Made by a program: the position numbers and the translations under genes. 64,000 nucleotides of DNA from assembly GCA_963580285.1 (NCBI GenBank), contig OY757012.1, forward strand, positions 167,140,652 to 167,204,651, given 5' to 3'. The notes under the pieces were generated by a model. It worked only from the letters and a program-made list of their open reading frames with translations, was not told the origin of the DNA and ran no database searches. The DNA is from Lucinisca nassula. Taxonomy: Eukaryota > Mollusca > Bivalvia > Lucinida > Lucinidae. Below are positions 24,740 through 35,225 of this stretch, piece after piece. Each line of letters starts with the position of its first letter. Position 1 is the stretch's first letter.

Positions 24740-25100
24740 TTGTTTTTTTTTTTTTTTTTTTTCTTGTTCTGTTGTTCTGCTAACTTGACCATTTCTTCTG
24801 TTGGTTTAGTTGTTTTGCTAATATGACCATTTTCTACTGGTTCTGCTCTTATTTGACCAGTTCGTTCTGCTCGTTCTGCTGTTCTGTTGTTCTGCTATCT
24901 TGACCAATCCGTTCTGCTCGTTCTGCTGTTCTGCTAGCTTGACCAATCTGTTCTGCTCGTTCTGCTATTCTGCTAACTTGACCATTTCGTTCTGCTCGTT
25001 CTGCTGTTCTGCTAACTTGACCATTTCGTTCTGCTCGTTCTGCTGTTCTGCTAACTTGACCATTTCTTCTGCTCGTTCTGCTGTTCTGCCAACTTTACCT
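24740..25100 (+). repeat. 39 bp minisatellite (GTTCTGCT-rich)
   Basis: Follows the satellite after a T run. Units contain GCTAACTTGACCATTTCGTT and CTGCTCGTTCTGCTGTTCT. About eight units, the last four nearly identical. Strand asymmetry is strong (T/C/G-rich, few A). Confidence 0.9.
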
Positions 25101-25139
25101 GGCCCAGTGTAGGTTGTAAGCCGTGTCGTCTTGACTTAC

Positions 25140-25360
25140 ACATTTTTTTTCCTTTTTTTTTTTTTATTGCAAAAGATATGCATTCCTATGCTAAGACTAA
25201 CTTTAAAAGTGGTCTATAAGACCCACTTTTGAACGATCCCAATGTTGGTCTCATTGGGTGTAGAAAAGAAGAAGAAGAAAAAAAAAACACTTTTAAATGT
25301 GTTATAAAGATAAAAAAAGGTCTTAATATGAGCTGGTCTTAAAATAGTGGAATTTCACTC
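25140..25360. mobile_element. Decayed mariner-type MITE
   Basis: Carries AAGTGGTCTATAAGACCCAC, CTTTTGAACGATCCCAATG and GGTCTTAAAATAGTGGAATT, related to the MITE at 51,364-51,545. Termini are lost and an A/G-rich stretch has expanded in the middle. Confidence 0.5.
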
Positions 25361-25930
25361 TGCACATGCATGTGCATATAAAGTTGAACTTGCTTGGGTG
25401 GTCATTACATAGACGGATGTATACATATTTAATAGATGCTTACAAGAACTGCTTACGTTTTTCTCTTTGTTGTTTTAGTTCTTTTTGTGATTCAACATTA
25501 GAATAAAACTGATCCTAATCGCATTATCCTCTATAATTAAGCTTAATCATGCTTCTACACACAATCTGTAGATTAGGCTCAGTGTGGGGCGGTATTCTTT
25601 GGGATGAGAAAACGAATAATCTCAAATGAAAAAGTACGGGAACTGTGGTGATAGAAAAAGAGAACCTTATATCAGCCCGGTCCGGTTCTTCCTAGACTGG
25701 TAGCGTTTAGAGTTTTGTTTCAATGTACATCGCTTTCGCGCGCTTGACAAATGCATAAGACCCAGTCTGCCTGAGTGCGTTGTGGCAGTAAACACATCTT
25801 GGTTGGGTGTAACCTTAAACTATGTGGGCTACAAAAACGCCTTTGTTTATTTTCTTGCGTGATGAAAATTGTGATTTACTTCAGAACATTGCCAAAATAG
25901 TCTAGTTACACGCAATGATCAATGATACTT
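25361..25930. other. No gene or repeat recognised
   Basis: AT-rich sequence between two MITEs. I see no long frame, tRNA-like box or inverted repeat. Confidence 0.45.
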
Positions 25931-25934
25931 TTAA

Positions 25935-26123
25935 CCCGTTTTATACTTATGGCACCCCCACCCTCCCTCTAATGTACTCGTGTCAGGCTCAGTTTTTAGA
26001 AATGATTGAACTTTCTGCTAACAGTGGCGTCTCTGTCATTTCAGACGATGCGTTCTGTGGCGTATGATCGGGGCCTGCACTGTTTGCTAATGACTCGTTT
26101 TGGGGTTTCCTGTATAAAATGGG
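25935..26123. mobile_element. piggyBac-like MITE with TTAA TSD
   Basis: TTAA at 25,931-25,934 and 26,124-26,127; ends CCCGTTTTATAC / GTATAAAATGGG. The core is diverged (TTCAGACGATGCG, CGTATGATCGGGGCCTGCAC). Same family as 6,614-6,814. Confidence 0.75.
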
Positions 26124-26127
26124 TTAA

Positions 26128-26639
26128 GGTAGATGCCGCGTGAACTTCTACATGTAAGAAGTTCACTAACACATAATTTGCTTCCCTTCTTTAAATTTGG
26201 TTATAAGAAATAACTGATTTCTCCTGATTCTAAAGGGATTCAGAAACCAGGAAAACCAATTCCTTTAGCCACATCCCTTCGATAACTGATATCTAGTTGT
26301 GCAACTCAATACGGACTGCAAATGTTACGCTTCGAGTAAGTATCGGCCTGTCGTGGTAATTTTGAGTATGTCATGATGATAAAATGTATTTTAAGATAGT
26401 TAACCTACTATTTATCGTTGTTCCAAGCTGCCTAAAGTTAATAATACCGTCATTCATATATTGCTGTTGTTCACGTGATAATCACTGACCAATGCAGTTT
26501 AACCACGCGCTAATTAGAAATAGATAGAAATGAAAATAGAGGGGAAGTGTTTAGTTCACCCACCATGACAGTCCTAACGTCCAAAAATTGGGCCATAGGC
26601 CAGCTCAGACGCCACAGCATTAAAAATCTAAAATGTAAC
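26128..26639. other. No gene recognised
   Basis: Unique-looking sequence with one small inverted repeat at 26,140-26,165 (GTGAACTTCT / AGAAGTTCAC). Nothing else to report. Confidence 0.45.
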
Positions 26640-26849
26640 ATTTTTCTTATTTCTGCTCAAAATATAGATTGTTATCCTCGTTAGAACCGCCTCATCGAGG
26701 CGGTTCTAACGAGTACCCACAATCTATATTTTAGAGCAAAAATAAACCAAATAATGTTTACCCCTGTAAACCCCAGTTTTACTATATAAAAATGGGGTGA
26801 GGGGGGGGGGGGGTGAGGGGCAAAATTATATAGGCGTGTATTCGTGATG
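26640..26849 (+). mobile_element. Palindromic MITE, subfamily I, left-truncated
   Basis: Has the family hairpin GTTAGAACCGCCTC-ATC-GAGGCGGTTCTAAC extended outward by ATATAGATTGT / ACAATCTATAT, then the ACCCCAGTTTTACTATATA hairpin, a G run, and the right terminus TATAGGCGTGT-TTCGTGATG. The left terminus (CATTACGAAAACACGCC in other copies) is missing. Confidence 0.75.
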
Positions 26850-27076
26850 GAACGCAGCTTCTGATCAAGGTCTAAATTGGTTTTTAAAGCACAGGAATTT
26901 TAGGCTTAACCGAAACCACACAGGTTCAGTTCTGAACCGTACGAGGGACGTTCATTTAATAGTGTAATTGAGGTTCTACAGGGCGCGTTATTAATCTCAT
27001 TTACATTTCCTTTACTGCAACCCTTCGAAGTATATTCTTCCTTGACGGAAAAAAAACTTTTCAAGTCTTGAAATCC

Positions 27077-27339
27077 CATTGCGATAACACGTACGTGCGA
27101 CATAGTGCATTTTTTTCCTGTCTTCAAAATGGATTCATCATGATATTTTTCTTATATTTACTGCAAACATAGGTTGTGTGTGCTCGTTAGAACCGCCTCA
27201 ATGAGGTTCTAACGATTACCTACGACCTATGTCCTGGAGCAGAAAAAAGAAAACTAATGTATACCCCTTAAACCCCAGTTTTCTCTATATAAAGAGGGGT
27301 TTAGAGGGGTGTTCATTACACAAACTTGTTAACATGATG
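27077..27339 (+). mobile_element. Palindromic MITE, subfamily II
   Basis: Same architecture as subfamily I but with different termini: CATTGCGATAACACGTACGT at left, ACAAACTTGTTAACATGATG at right, and ATAGGTTGT instead of ATAGATTGT in the hairpin. The hairpin is shortened on one side (CAATGAGGTTCTAACG). Copies with intact hairpins lie at 43.2 and 56.0 kb. Confidence 0.75.
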
Positions 27340-27723
27340 CATTCTGTAAAAGTAGAGAAGTAAGCATTTTAGGTATTCCCCGAAGACACTGGTTAATTGC
27401 ACCACCAAGTTCATATAAACGACGATCAGAAAAAGGTTTTCTTTTGTAAAGGAAAAAACTCCGAAACAGGGAAAAGTCGCAGAGACTAAGGTCTTATATT
27501 TGTTTGGTGAATAAGGTTGATGAGAGAGAGGAACCACATTTTTCTCTTTCAAGAAGTCTTCCAAAGGATAACCCTTTCTAGAACATATTTAACGTCACTA
27601 CAGCTGATATCTGGGAATGCATGGCGGCCGTAAAACGTCTCCCTGCCCTACACCATAGTGTAGTTTATATGTTCTTGTCCTTTGCGATCATTGATTCCGT
27701 TGTGGAATTTTGAAAACTTTTGA

Positions 27724-27769
27724 GGGTCACTGATGAGGCCTGATTGACCGAAACTAGCTAGTCTGGTCC
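27724..27769 (+). ncRNA. Type I hammerhead ribozyme, core intact
   Basis: Stem I GGGTCA (27,724-27,729) pairs with TGGTCC (27,764-27,769) with two G-U wobbles. Core CTGATGA is at 27,730-27,736, stem II GGCC/GACC carries one C-A mismatch, GAAA is at 27,750-27,753, stem III is CTAGCTAG, and the cleavage site is after GTC (27,763). All core residues are present. The stem II mismatch probably weakens activity. Confidence 0.85.
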
Positions 27770-27984
27770 AGAAAAATATGTACACTCCATATTTTCCAGT
27801 TCTGTGGTGTATTCTTTGCTTCCAAAGGATAACCCTTTCTAGAACATATTTAACGTCACTACAGCTGGTGTCTGGGAATGTGTGGCGGGCGTAAAAAGTC
27901 TCCCTGTCCTACATCACAGTGTAGTTTATATTTTCTTGTCCTTTGGGATCATTGATTCCATTGTGGAATTTTGAACACTTTTGA

Positions 27985-28030
27985 GGGTCACTGTTCAGGC
28001 CTAATTGGCCGAAACTAGCTAGTCTGGTCC
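27985..28030 (+). ncRNA. Hammerhead ribozyme, core mutated
   Basis: Same layout as the copy 261 bp upstream: stem I GGGTCA/TGGTCC, perfect stem II GGCC-TAATT-GGCC, GAAA and GTC. The core reads CTGTTCA instead of CTGATGA, changing two invariant residues (A6 and G8). It should be inactive. Confidence 0.8.
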
Positions 28031-28279
28031 AGAAAAAATGTACACTCCATTATTTCCAGATCTGTGGTGTATTCCTTACTTCCAAAGGATAACCCTTTCT
28101 AGAATATATTGGACAAGAACACATTTGTCAGCAGGTGCGGTGTCACGGATTAGATACAGATCTCTTTAACGGGTTGCTGGTCTACGTTTTTCATAGTGTG
28201 CCTTTACGTTTGACAATTCATCAGGCTTATGAAATTTACCAGTGATTGCCTTGCCATTTGGTCCATAGCAATTGAAAAA

Positions 28280-28600
28280 AAAATAAATAAAAACTAGATC
28301 GCGCAGTCGATGGCGCGCCATCGCAAATCCCCACGTTTATTGCAAACATTGCCCTTGTACAGCACATCATAGTTTTAAGCAAATTTGACCTTTTGACCCC
28401 TCCCCAGGGCCCCTGGGGGGTCAAAATGAACGTGATCTCGCGCAAGCCATTAATGTAAGCAACTCACATACTCAAATTGGTTGGATTCCGGAAAACGGTT
28501 TAGGAGGAGATCGCCGGACAGACGGACGGACGGACGGACAGACGGAGGCGATAACAATATCCCCACTTTTCTTCGAAAAACGTGGGGATAAAAACAAGAG
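28280..28600 (-). repeat. Composite repeat with GGACGGACGG tract
   Basis: Contains GTCGATGGCGCGCCATCGCA, AATCCCCACG, a tract of GACGGACGGACGG (28,515-28,545), and TTCTTCGAAAAACGTGGGGATA. The CCCCACG/CGTGGGG pair forms terminal-like inverted repeats. A second copy of the same architecture is at 48,660-48,950. No coding content. Confidence 0.65.
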
Positions 28601-29160
28601 TTGTCAGAAGACAACATAACTTGCCTTTTGAGGCCTTAGTTGGGTGAGGGCAAGTTATCAATAATAATAATAATTATAATCTTCTGTAAAACAGCCCAAC
28701 AGGCTACAGCAAGGACATGAGAACTAGTAAATACCCCTAAGAACCACTGATAAGAACCACTGAAGAAGAATATCAGCACTTTCTTTCACCGTGAACCTTG
28801 CATCTCTGCTACAGCAGGAACTCTAGCAGCTTTTGATGGAAACCTCCATTGTCTGTCGTCGTGCGTCATTGTTAACACTTTCGACTCATACTTTTCAATC
28901 AGTAACGAAAATATGATTAAAACCAATTCTGTGACTTTTTCCGTGACTTTTTTTCCTACCCAAAACTGTGACTTTCCGTGAGATTGCCAGTACACCAAAC
29001 TTGCAGTGCTGCACCAAATTTTGAGTAACCTATACAAGTTACCAGTGCATTGTTATTCAAAGTAACACTTTACACCCAAAATGGTGTGTGGGCCTAGTTT
29101 TAGTGTAAACTTTACCTTACGTCGACTTAACACTAATTGTTTACATTGTGTGTCGTTTTA
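28601..29160. other. No gene recognised
   Basis: Short AATAATAATA tract near 28,660. Otherwise there are no repeats or frames that I can support. Confidence 0.45.
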
Positions 29161-29440
29161 CATCACGAAAACAAGCCTATATAATTTTGACCCCCTTGAA
29201 CCCCACTTTTATATAGAAAAACTGGGGTTTCGGGGGGTATACCTTATTTTTCTTATTTCTGCTATAAAATATAGATTGTGGGTACTCGTTAGAACCGCCT
29301 CGTCGAGGCGGTTCTAACGAATGTCCACAATCTATATTTTGAGCAGAAATAAGAAAAATATCACAATTTTTCATCATAAAAATTTCATTTTTTCGGCGAT
29401 AAAGGTGGCAATGTATTTGTATAGGCATTTTTGCATAATG
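29161..29440 (-). mobile_element. Palindromic MITE, subfamily I, complete
   Basis: Starts CATCACGAAAACAAGCCTAT and ends ATAGGCATTTTTGCATAATG. The interior holds both the CCCCACTTTTATATAG hairpin and the large GTTAGAACCGCCTCG-TCG hairpin extended by ATATAGATTGTGGGTACTC. ~280 bp. No obvious TSD outside the termini. Confidence 0.8.
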
Positions 29441-29452
29441 TTTCCCGTCATT

Positions 29453-31045
29453 GTGCCGCCGCTCAATCTGGGCCTGGAGAAAGAGATCGGGCTGCATGTG
29501 CTTCCGCGCAGAACTGAAACCGAGCGAACGCCTGGGTACTGGTAGACCGCGTAGAGCGTCTATGCATGCACAGGAAAAGTTGTGCGAGGCTGAATGTCAT
29601 TTAAACCATTTAAAAGGTTTCTTTGGGTTAGAGATATCATTTCATCTTACTGAGAGTAATGTCTCCAAACATATAACCTATATATACCCAGTCAAAAAAA
29701 GTAACTTAACAAGTTCCGGGTAAATTCTAGCAGCTATCCGGTAGCCATTCAGCTAAAGATGGCTGTTAACTTACGAATCGGACGTTTAGCTCCAAAATGC
29801 ATAAATTTGCATTTGCCCATACTATTCTCCTCAAGAGTTGTCTTCCAATATGTGCCTAGAACGGTTTTGCAAGGAATTTGACATTACGCATGTGCAGATG
29901 ATCATTTTATGTCTGAGATGAAAGATCATATCCATTGAACATCGAAACTCACTTTACCTTTGCAATATCTCATGATATTGCACTACAATCAAGACTTTAA
30001 TTTGTGAACTTCTCAGATTATCTCCCTTTCAATTAAAAATATAGCAATTTTCAAACTGTTGTTATTTCTATACCTGTCATTCAATTTTTGCAATTTCTTT
30101 AAAACGCGCTTTGTTGCCAGCATTGCTGTTAACAATGATGGAAAATATTGTGGAAAACTCATGTAGCATGTAGCACTGCCAATTGCCATTTTCTATGGTG
30201 TTTCAATTGAAAACACACCTTCAAAGAATTGGAGGCCTATACGTGATCGTCTGTTTCTCTTAGCAAATGGCGCTTAAAGGTGCATTATTGAGCTATCCGG
30301 AAAAAATGCTTCCAAAAATAAAATACATATAGCCGGTATTTTTCTTTAAAACAATACAAATGAATGCATTTATGCAAAAATGCGAACAATTATGATGACA
30401 GGTAAACGAGTTTGAGAAGGATTCCCTAACTAGGTTTCGAACACTAGTTAGATCTATTTTTAGTTCGTGACAAAAATAGAATCTCCATATATGACGTGAT
30501 GCGACGTTCATTTTTGGCCTTGTTTGCTTAGGCCATGCCTGAATCGGAAAAAAATATGACGCTGAATACCATGCCATAAGTAACGACACTCAGAGACGAT
30601 ACTGTCGCCATGAATGTGTAAAGTGACAGATTTATTTTTAGAACAGAAATTCCGAACACATGTTCAGATCGAAGGGTAAGTTCCAAATCTTTTGTGAATA
30701 GACAGGCAGGGTATCTAATGAAAAGTTACATGTATCAGATTTTAGAAATCTTGTGCTAAGTGTAATTTTTAATGGCGTTGAATCTTGGCGTTTGTATAAT
30801 GATTTGTTCTGCGAAATTGTCACAGTGACCCCAGGGGTGTTTAAAACAATAGCCCAGGCTGGCTAATTTACATAAACAAAAACAGTTTAGGCTTTTGCAT
30901 GGAGAAATGAGTCCTCTAACCAAAACAAAACAAATTTTATGTATTTTTCATTTTTAGTACCTATGGTAATAGAAGCAATTTTAGGTATAGGAACTTTTTT
31001 GACCGAGTATAGTATTGACGTGAACGTTAAACCTCGATACAAAGT
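29453..31045 (+). mobile_element. SINE family B interrupted by a 1.33 kb element
   Basis: Diverged B head and body run from 29,453 to the tail block GTCTCCAAAC-ATATAACCTATA (29,680). The tail resumes at 31,010 with AGTATTGACGTGAACGTTAA and ACC. The intervening 1.33 kb has its own inverted termini, so the SINE is older than the insertion. Confidence 0.7.
29681..31012 (-). mobile_element. 1.33 kb non-autonomous DNA element nested in a SINE
   Basis: Termini TATATACCCAGTCAAAAAAA and the inverse of TACTCGGTCAAAAAAGTTCC form imperfect inverted repeats. TATA lies at both junctions, suggesting TA-type duplication. A shorter copy at 57,437-58,379, in inverse orientation, shares interior blocks such as GGTCACTGTG(T)CA and CTTTTGC-TGGA. 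No transposase. Includes about 1.0 kb with no other recognised feature. Confidence 0.7.
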
Positions 31046-31077
31046 ACTACTTTGAATTTTAACCGCAGCCGCTTTAA

Positions 31078-31284
31078 CCCATTGCATGCGAGAAATCCCT
31101 AACGGGGCACCTTGGCATACACTGCAGGCCCAGATCAGGCGTCTGATCAGGGCCTGCACTATTAGCTAGCAGAATTTCCCATCAAAAATAGAATGAAAAC
31201 GATAACATAGGCCTGACACCCCCTATATGACAAATGGACTTGTCCAGCATAAAACAATGGGAGAGTCCACTAGTATACAATGGA
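31078..31284. mobile_element. piggyBac-like MITE with TTAA TSD
   Basis: TTAA at 31,074-31,077 and 31,285-31,288. The core inverted repeat CCCAGATCAGGCGTCTGATC and GGGCCTGCACT are preserved. ~207 bp. Confidence 0.75.
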
Positions 31285-31288
31285 TTAA

Positions 31289-31780
31289 AGTTGTCACTAT
31301 AACCCTTCCCAGTCTGACTGGTTGACTTACTTTTAACAAAACAAATTGTACGCAAGGCAAAGAACAGGTTGATTCATCGTCTCGCGTGACAGTAGTGTTT
31401 TTCCTCCCGCTCATTTTTTTTTTTCATTCAGAAATTTGTACTTGACCTGATGACACTGCAAGACAAAACAGCGGGCCAACGTAGGGTCGGTGGCGATACG
31501 ACGTTGCCTTGTCGAATTGCTGTCGGCCCGACGTTGGCTTCCTGACGACACTTTTGTGCCTTTGTTCGAGTGACGGACAAAGGACAGTTTGCTTATATGT
31601 ATAAATTGATAATGAATCTATTATACTGGGCATATGACGTTCACGGAATGTCACATGAACGACGATGCAACATCGAAAACAGAAAAAATGCAGAAAAAAG
31701 AAGACTTTAATGAGCACACACAAAATTGTAAGAAATTTTTCTATAAGTAACCTTCATATATACTATTTCTGTAGCTGCCT
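31289..31780. other. No gene recognised
   Basis: No open frame with motifs. A T run lies near 31,416-31,424. A GCTGCCTGGTAGCTATTCAG block at its right end also occurs near 29,728 and marks the start of the next repeat. Confidence 0.45.
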
Positions 31781-32280
31781 GGTAGCTATTCAGGTAAAGA
31801 TGGATGTAGACATGCGAATTGGACGTTTAGCTACATTACCGGAATCAAAGATTCGGGAGCATTTAGTTTTTGGTTTGTCTGTTTGTCTGTCCGCAAAAAC
31901 CTTAACATTGGGCATAACTTTTGAATGGTAACTGATAGGGCTTTCATATTTCACATGTGCATTCCTTATCACAAGACCTTTCAAGAGGTACCATAAATTT
32001 TGATCTCGTGACCTTTACCTTGGCATTTGACCTACTGTTGACCTTTTAAAAAACTTTAACATTGCCCATATCCTGCGATTTGTAAGTGGTAGGGCTTTCA
32101 TATTTCACATGTGCATTCCTTGTCACAAGCCCTTTCTAGTGGTACCATAATTTTGACCTCGTAATCTTGAACTTGACGTTTGAACTTTTTAAAAACTTTA
32201 ACATTTGCCATAACTTTCGATTGGTAAGTGGTAGGGCTTTCATATTTCACATGTGCATTCCTTTCAAGACCTTTCTGTTT
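31781..32280 (+). repeat. ~150 bp tandem array, about 3 copies
   Basis: Units contain ACTTTAACATTG-CCATA, GTGGTAGGGCTTTCATATTT and CACATGTGCATTCCTT (near 31,955, 32,105 and 32,250). Preceded by TTTGTCTGTTTGTCTGTCCG. Similar in design to the arrays at 7.7, 47.6 and 61.5 kb. Confidence 0.8.
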
Positions 32281-32415
32281 TTTTTTTTGTTGTTGTTTTT
32301 TTTTTCGATTTACGACCCTTTCAAAATTATTTTACTTATTTTGAGCCGATCGCCAGAGTACCCGAGGAGAAAAAAACATATGACCTTCCGTTCTCACACC
32401 AGTAAACTGAATAAA
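32281..32415 (-). mobile_element. SINE family A, truncated
   Basis: A T run (32,279-32,305), then the antisense tail TTTACGACCCTTTCAAAATT and body to ACATATGACCTTCCGTT. The tRNA head is absent. Confidence 0.65.
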
Positions 32416-32820
32416 TGGTTAACGTGTTAAATAGATTTGTAATTTTAGTTTCCGCGTATCCTCAAATACAAGAGGCCGTGAATTACGTTTTTCCTGTCTA
32501 TGTTTACCAAGATGGATAATAAATTGCACTTGCGATTTTACATCACTCATTGCCATAGTTATTACCGATATGAATAAATCTTTCAGGTACGCTATTCTGG
32601 ACACATGCCAGCTGAACTTTTTTTATTGAGTAGGCCATGACAAGCCGAAGGGAGCTTTGGAGAATGTGCGCTCATGTAACCTGCGCTCGACCCACCGTGA
32701 TCTAACTGCTCTGATATCGGGTTGAGTCCTCAACCCTGATTCATGATTGTATTATTCTATACATGGTAGTTTTACTGTGTATTTTATTTATTATGAATCA
32801 CTTTTGAGTCAGGAAGCCTC
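32416..32820. other. No gene recognised
   Basis: Nothing I can support. A short CTGCGCTCGACCC stretch with weak resemblance to a SINE body was not convincing. Confidence 0.4.
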
Positions 32821-32824
32821 CCTG

Positions 32825-33207
32825 CGGAGTTTAACGGCCCCGTCAACACTATTTAGGTCATTTTTAGCCCGTCAGTTTACCTATCCAAACTTTTCCTGGG
32901 CAGGCTTATTTGTTTGTTTGTATTTGAGTTTAACGACCAAGTCAACACTATTTTAGATCACTTTTGAGCCGGCCAGTTTACCTATCCACACTTTTCCTGG
33001 GCAAGCTTATACGTAAGCGGTTTACCAGTACAGTGCACATTCTTTCGCCAGAAACGAACAACTGCCCTTCTTGAATCAGCGGAAAGGAGAGAATGACGGC
33101 AGAAAAGATTTCATGATCAATCACCACGAAAGAATGTTGCCGACCCCGGCAGGTATCGAACCTACGTCCTCCTGATCATCCGACTGAGTTACCGAGGCCG
33201 GCCTCCT
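32825..33207 (-). mobile_element. tRNA-derived SINE, family D, plus extra tail fragment
   Basis: Full copy at about 32,925-33,207: the minus-strand head has GCCTCGGTAACTCAGTCGGA (A box) and GGTTCGATACCTGCC (B box). The body has AGAAGGGCAGTTGTTCGTTT and CTGGCGAAAGAATGTGCACT, then GTACTGGTAAACCGCTTACG and the GTTGACTTGGTCGTTAAAC tail. A second antisense tail precedes it at 32,825-32,908. Related: 42.2, 56.6 and 58.5 kb. Confidence 0.85.
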
Positions 33208-33243
33208 CCATACGGAATACGACACTGGAACTGAGAGCGATCG

Positions 33244-33315
33244 TTGAAATTTCATAACCCCCCCCCCCCCAACACACACACACACACACACACACACCAC
33301 CACCACCGCCACCGC
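33244..33315. repeat. Low complexity: C run, (CA)n and CCACCACCG
   Basis: A poly-C run at 33,259-33,270, a CA dinucleotide tract at about 33,272-33,297, and ACC triplets. Confidence 0.95.
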
Positions 33316-33370
33316 CAAGTAGTTTCCCTGCTTTTTATGTGACTTTAGACTTTAGCTTTCCTTGGGCGGA

Positions 33371-33686
33371 CATTACGAAAACACGCCTATACAAATACAT
33401 TGCCACCTTTATCGCCGAAAAAATGAAAATTTTATGATGAAAAATTGTGATATTTTTCTTATTTCTGCTCTAAAACATAGATTTTGGGTACTCGTTAGAA
33501 CCGCCTCGATGAGGCGGTTCTTACGGGTAGCCACAATCTATATCTCGATGAGGCGGTTCTAACGAGTACCCACAATCTATATTTTAGAGCAGAAATAAAA
33601 AAAGGTATACCCCCGGAAACCCCAGTTTTACTATATAAAAGTAGGGTTCAAGTAGGTCAAAATTATATAGGCGTGTTTTCGTGATG
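33371..33686 (+). mobile_element. Palindromic MITE, subfamily I, with duplicated hairpin arm
   Basis: Complete termini CATTACGAAAACACGCCTAT and TATAGGCGTGTTTTCGTGATG (imperfect TIRs). The central hairpin arm is duplicated: CGATGAGGCGGTTCT occurs twice (about 33,507 and 33,545), each followed by a variant of ACAATCTATAT. This makes the copy ~35 bp longer than its relatives. Confidence 0.8.
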
Positions 33687-33774
33687 GAAGGGCGTAAATG
33701 GATAATCCGCAGATGTCGTATTGAGTATCCATAAAAATATTTATTGATTTATTTATTATTTATTTAGTTTTATT

Positions 33775-34750
33775 AGCTCACCAGAGCCGAAGTATAGGAT
33801 ATGCAGTTGTCCGTCGTCGTCTGGCGTCAACATTTTCAAACGACTTCTCCTCTGAAGCCACTGGGCCGATTGGGTCCAAATTTCATCTGTAGCTTCCTTG
33901 GGCTGGGGGGGGGGGGGGTTGAGAGTTTGTGCTTTTTATGACAATCGGCTTTTTAGTTTCCATAGACTTATAATGGAGAAAAATTACCTCCAAGTCATTG
34001 CAGATAATTTGACAAAACTTTTATAGAAATGTTTCATGGTGAAACTTCTCTCAGCCATATGCGTTTACCTGAGGGCCCCCCAGGTTGTGCCGGGGCCATG
34101 CCCCACCATTCCACTATACAGATTCACTGCCCTATATCATATATATTATTGCTCCTTATGATAAGACGCATTCAGTGACACCAGCCTGGATGTGCCGGGG
34201 CAGAGCCCCTTCCCCTCCACTTCATTAAAGGCCAAATATCTTGGAAACCTTGCAGATCACCACCCCTAAACCATATAAATTCTTGCTCCGAATTATAAGA
34301 CACATTTAGTGACACAAATCTAGGGGTCTGTCGGGGTGCGTCCGGGCCATACCCCACCCCTCCACTTCACAAAAGGCCATATATCTGTGAAACTGCTCAC
34401 AGCCCTACCCCTAAACCATATATATTCATGTTCCTTATGAAACAATCTTTGTCTTTACTGCTTTAAGGCCTTATATCTCAGAATCCGTACAGAAACCCAC
34501 CCCATAACCACAATGTTCGTGTTCCTTATGATATGATGCATTCAGTGATAGCAACCAGTCCATGCTTCATAAATGCCTAATATTTCAGGTACAGAGTCCA
34601 CATGGGTGCGCATTTGGGAATGGGGGGTTGTTGGGGGAGACTTTGTAATCGGTAGATTAAAATAATATCATGTTAAAATACATGGCTGTCAGTGGGCAGC
34701 GCCCAACTGAGCTCTGGTGAGCATAGTGGCCCAAATGCCTCTTGTTTATT
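33775..34750. mobile_element. Composite repeat with AGCTCACCAGAGC ends and internal tandem array
   Basis: AGCTCACCAGAGCC at 33,775-33,788 and its inverse GCTCTGGTGAGC at 34,711-34,722 bracket GTCCGTCGTCGTCTGGCGTC, a G run (33,904-33,918), and ~4 diverged units of 105-140 bp (34,080-34,560; GGCCATGCCCCACC, CTAAACCATATA, TTCCTTATGA-A-GA). Found in the same form in many bivalve sequences. Coding content none. Confidence 0.65.
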
Positions 34751-34916
34751 TATTTATGTGCACACAGACAAGTGTTTCCGGCATATCGTCACTCTTGGAG
34801 CATATATATTTTTGCTCAGAAAACCCATAGAATCTGAGATTTCACACGTTTATACCATCGTTAATGTAGGAGTCATGTGAAAGCATTCGTCAGATTCATA
34901 TGTTTTGAGCGTAAAT

Positions 34917-35152
34917 GGGCACCGTCAAGCGATTTTGGTACTTATCGCCTATGCGAGCAGCGAAGGTTCAGGCGAGCCTGCGCATCCGCGCAGTCTCGCC
35001 AGAACCTTCGCTGCTCGCTCATACAAGCAGTGAATCAAGAGGAACCTTCAGACAGAAAGCCATATCCCTGGCCCCTCTGAATGGCTGGGCATGCGCAGTT
35101 AAAATTTGTCATGACGGAATGCTCGAAGACCCAAATTCGCTTGGCGGGGCTC
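34917..35152 (+). mobile_element. GGGCCCCGTCAAGCGA MITE with 4 bp TSD AAAT
   Basis: Ends GGGCACCGTCAAGCGATTTT and the inverse of GAGCCCCGCCAAGCGAATTT. AAAT flanks both sides (34,913-34,916; 35,153-35,156). The centre is a strong GC-rich hairpin (GCGAGCAGCGAAGGTTC / GAACCTTCGCTGCTCGC). Two more copies (42.85 and 54.15 kb) also have 4 bp TSDs. Confidence 0.85.
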
Positions 35153-35225
35153 AAATAAAATATCTGGGATGCCTGCCAGTAGAATGTGTGCAATATATTT
35201 CTGACAAAGTAGGTAAGTGAATTAA

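Larger units (their letters stand above)
27558..28108 (+). mobile_element. Retrozyme-like tandem repeat: 261 bp units with hammerhead ribozymes
   Basis: About 2.1 direct repeats of a 261 bp unit start with CCAAAGGATAACCCTTTCTA (27,561; 27,823; 28,083). Each full unit holds one type I hammerhead motif. Hammerhead-bearing tandem repeats of this size in animals are described as retrozymes and in Penelope-like elements; they give small circular RNAs. No open reading frame of note lies inside, so mobilisation would depend on proteins in trans. The unit is about 90 per cent similar by eye to the locus at 61.80-62.27 kb. Boundaries are approximate and no TSD was found. Confidence 0.8.

Noticed and set aside
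24900..25112. Ser/Cys-rich open frame
   Set aside because: Translation of a 39 bp minisatellite (CTGCTCGTT repeats) with no other support.
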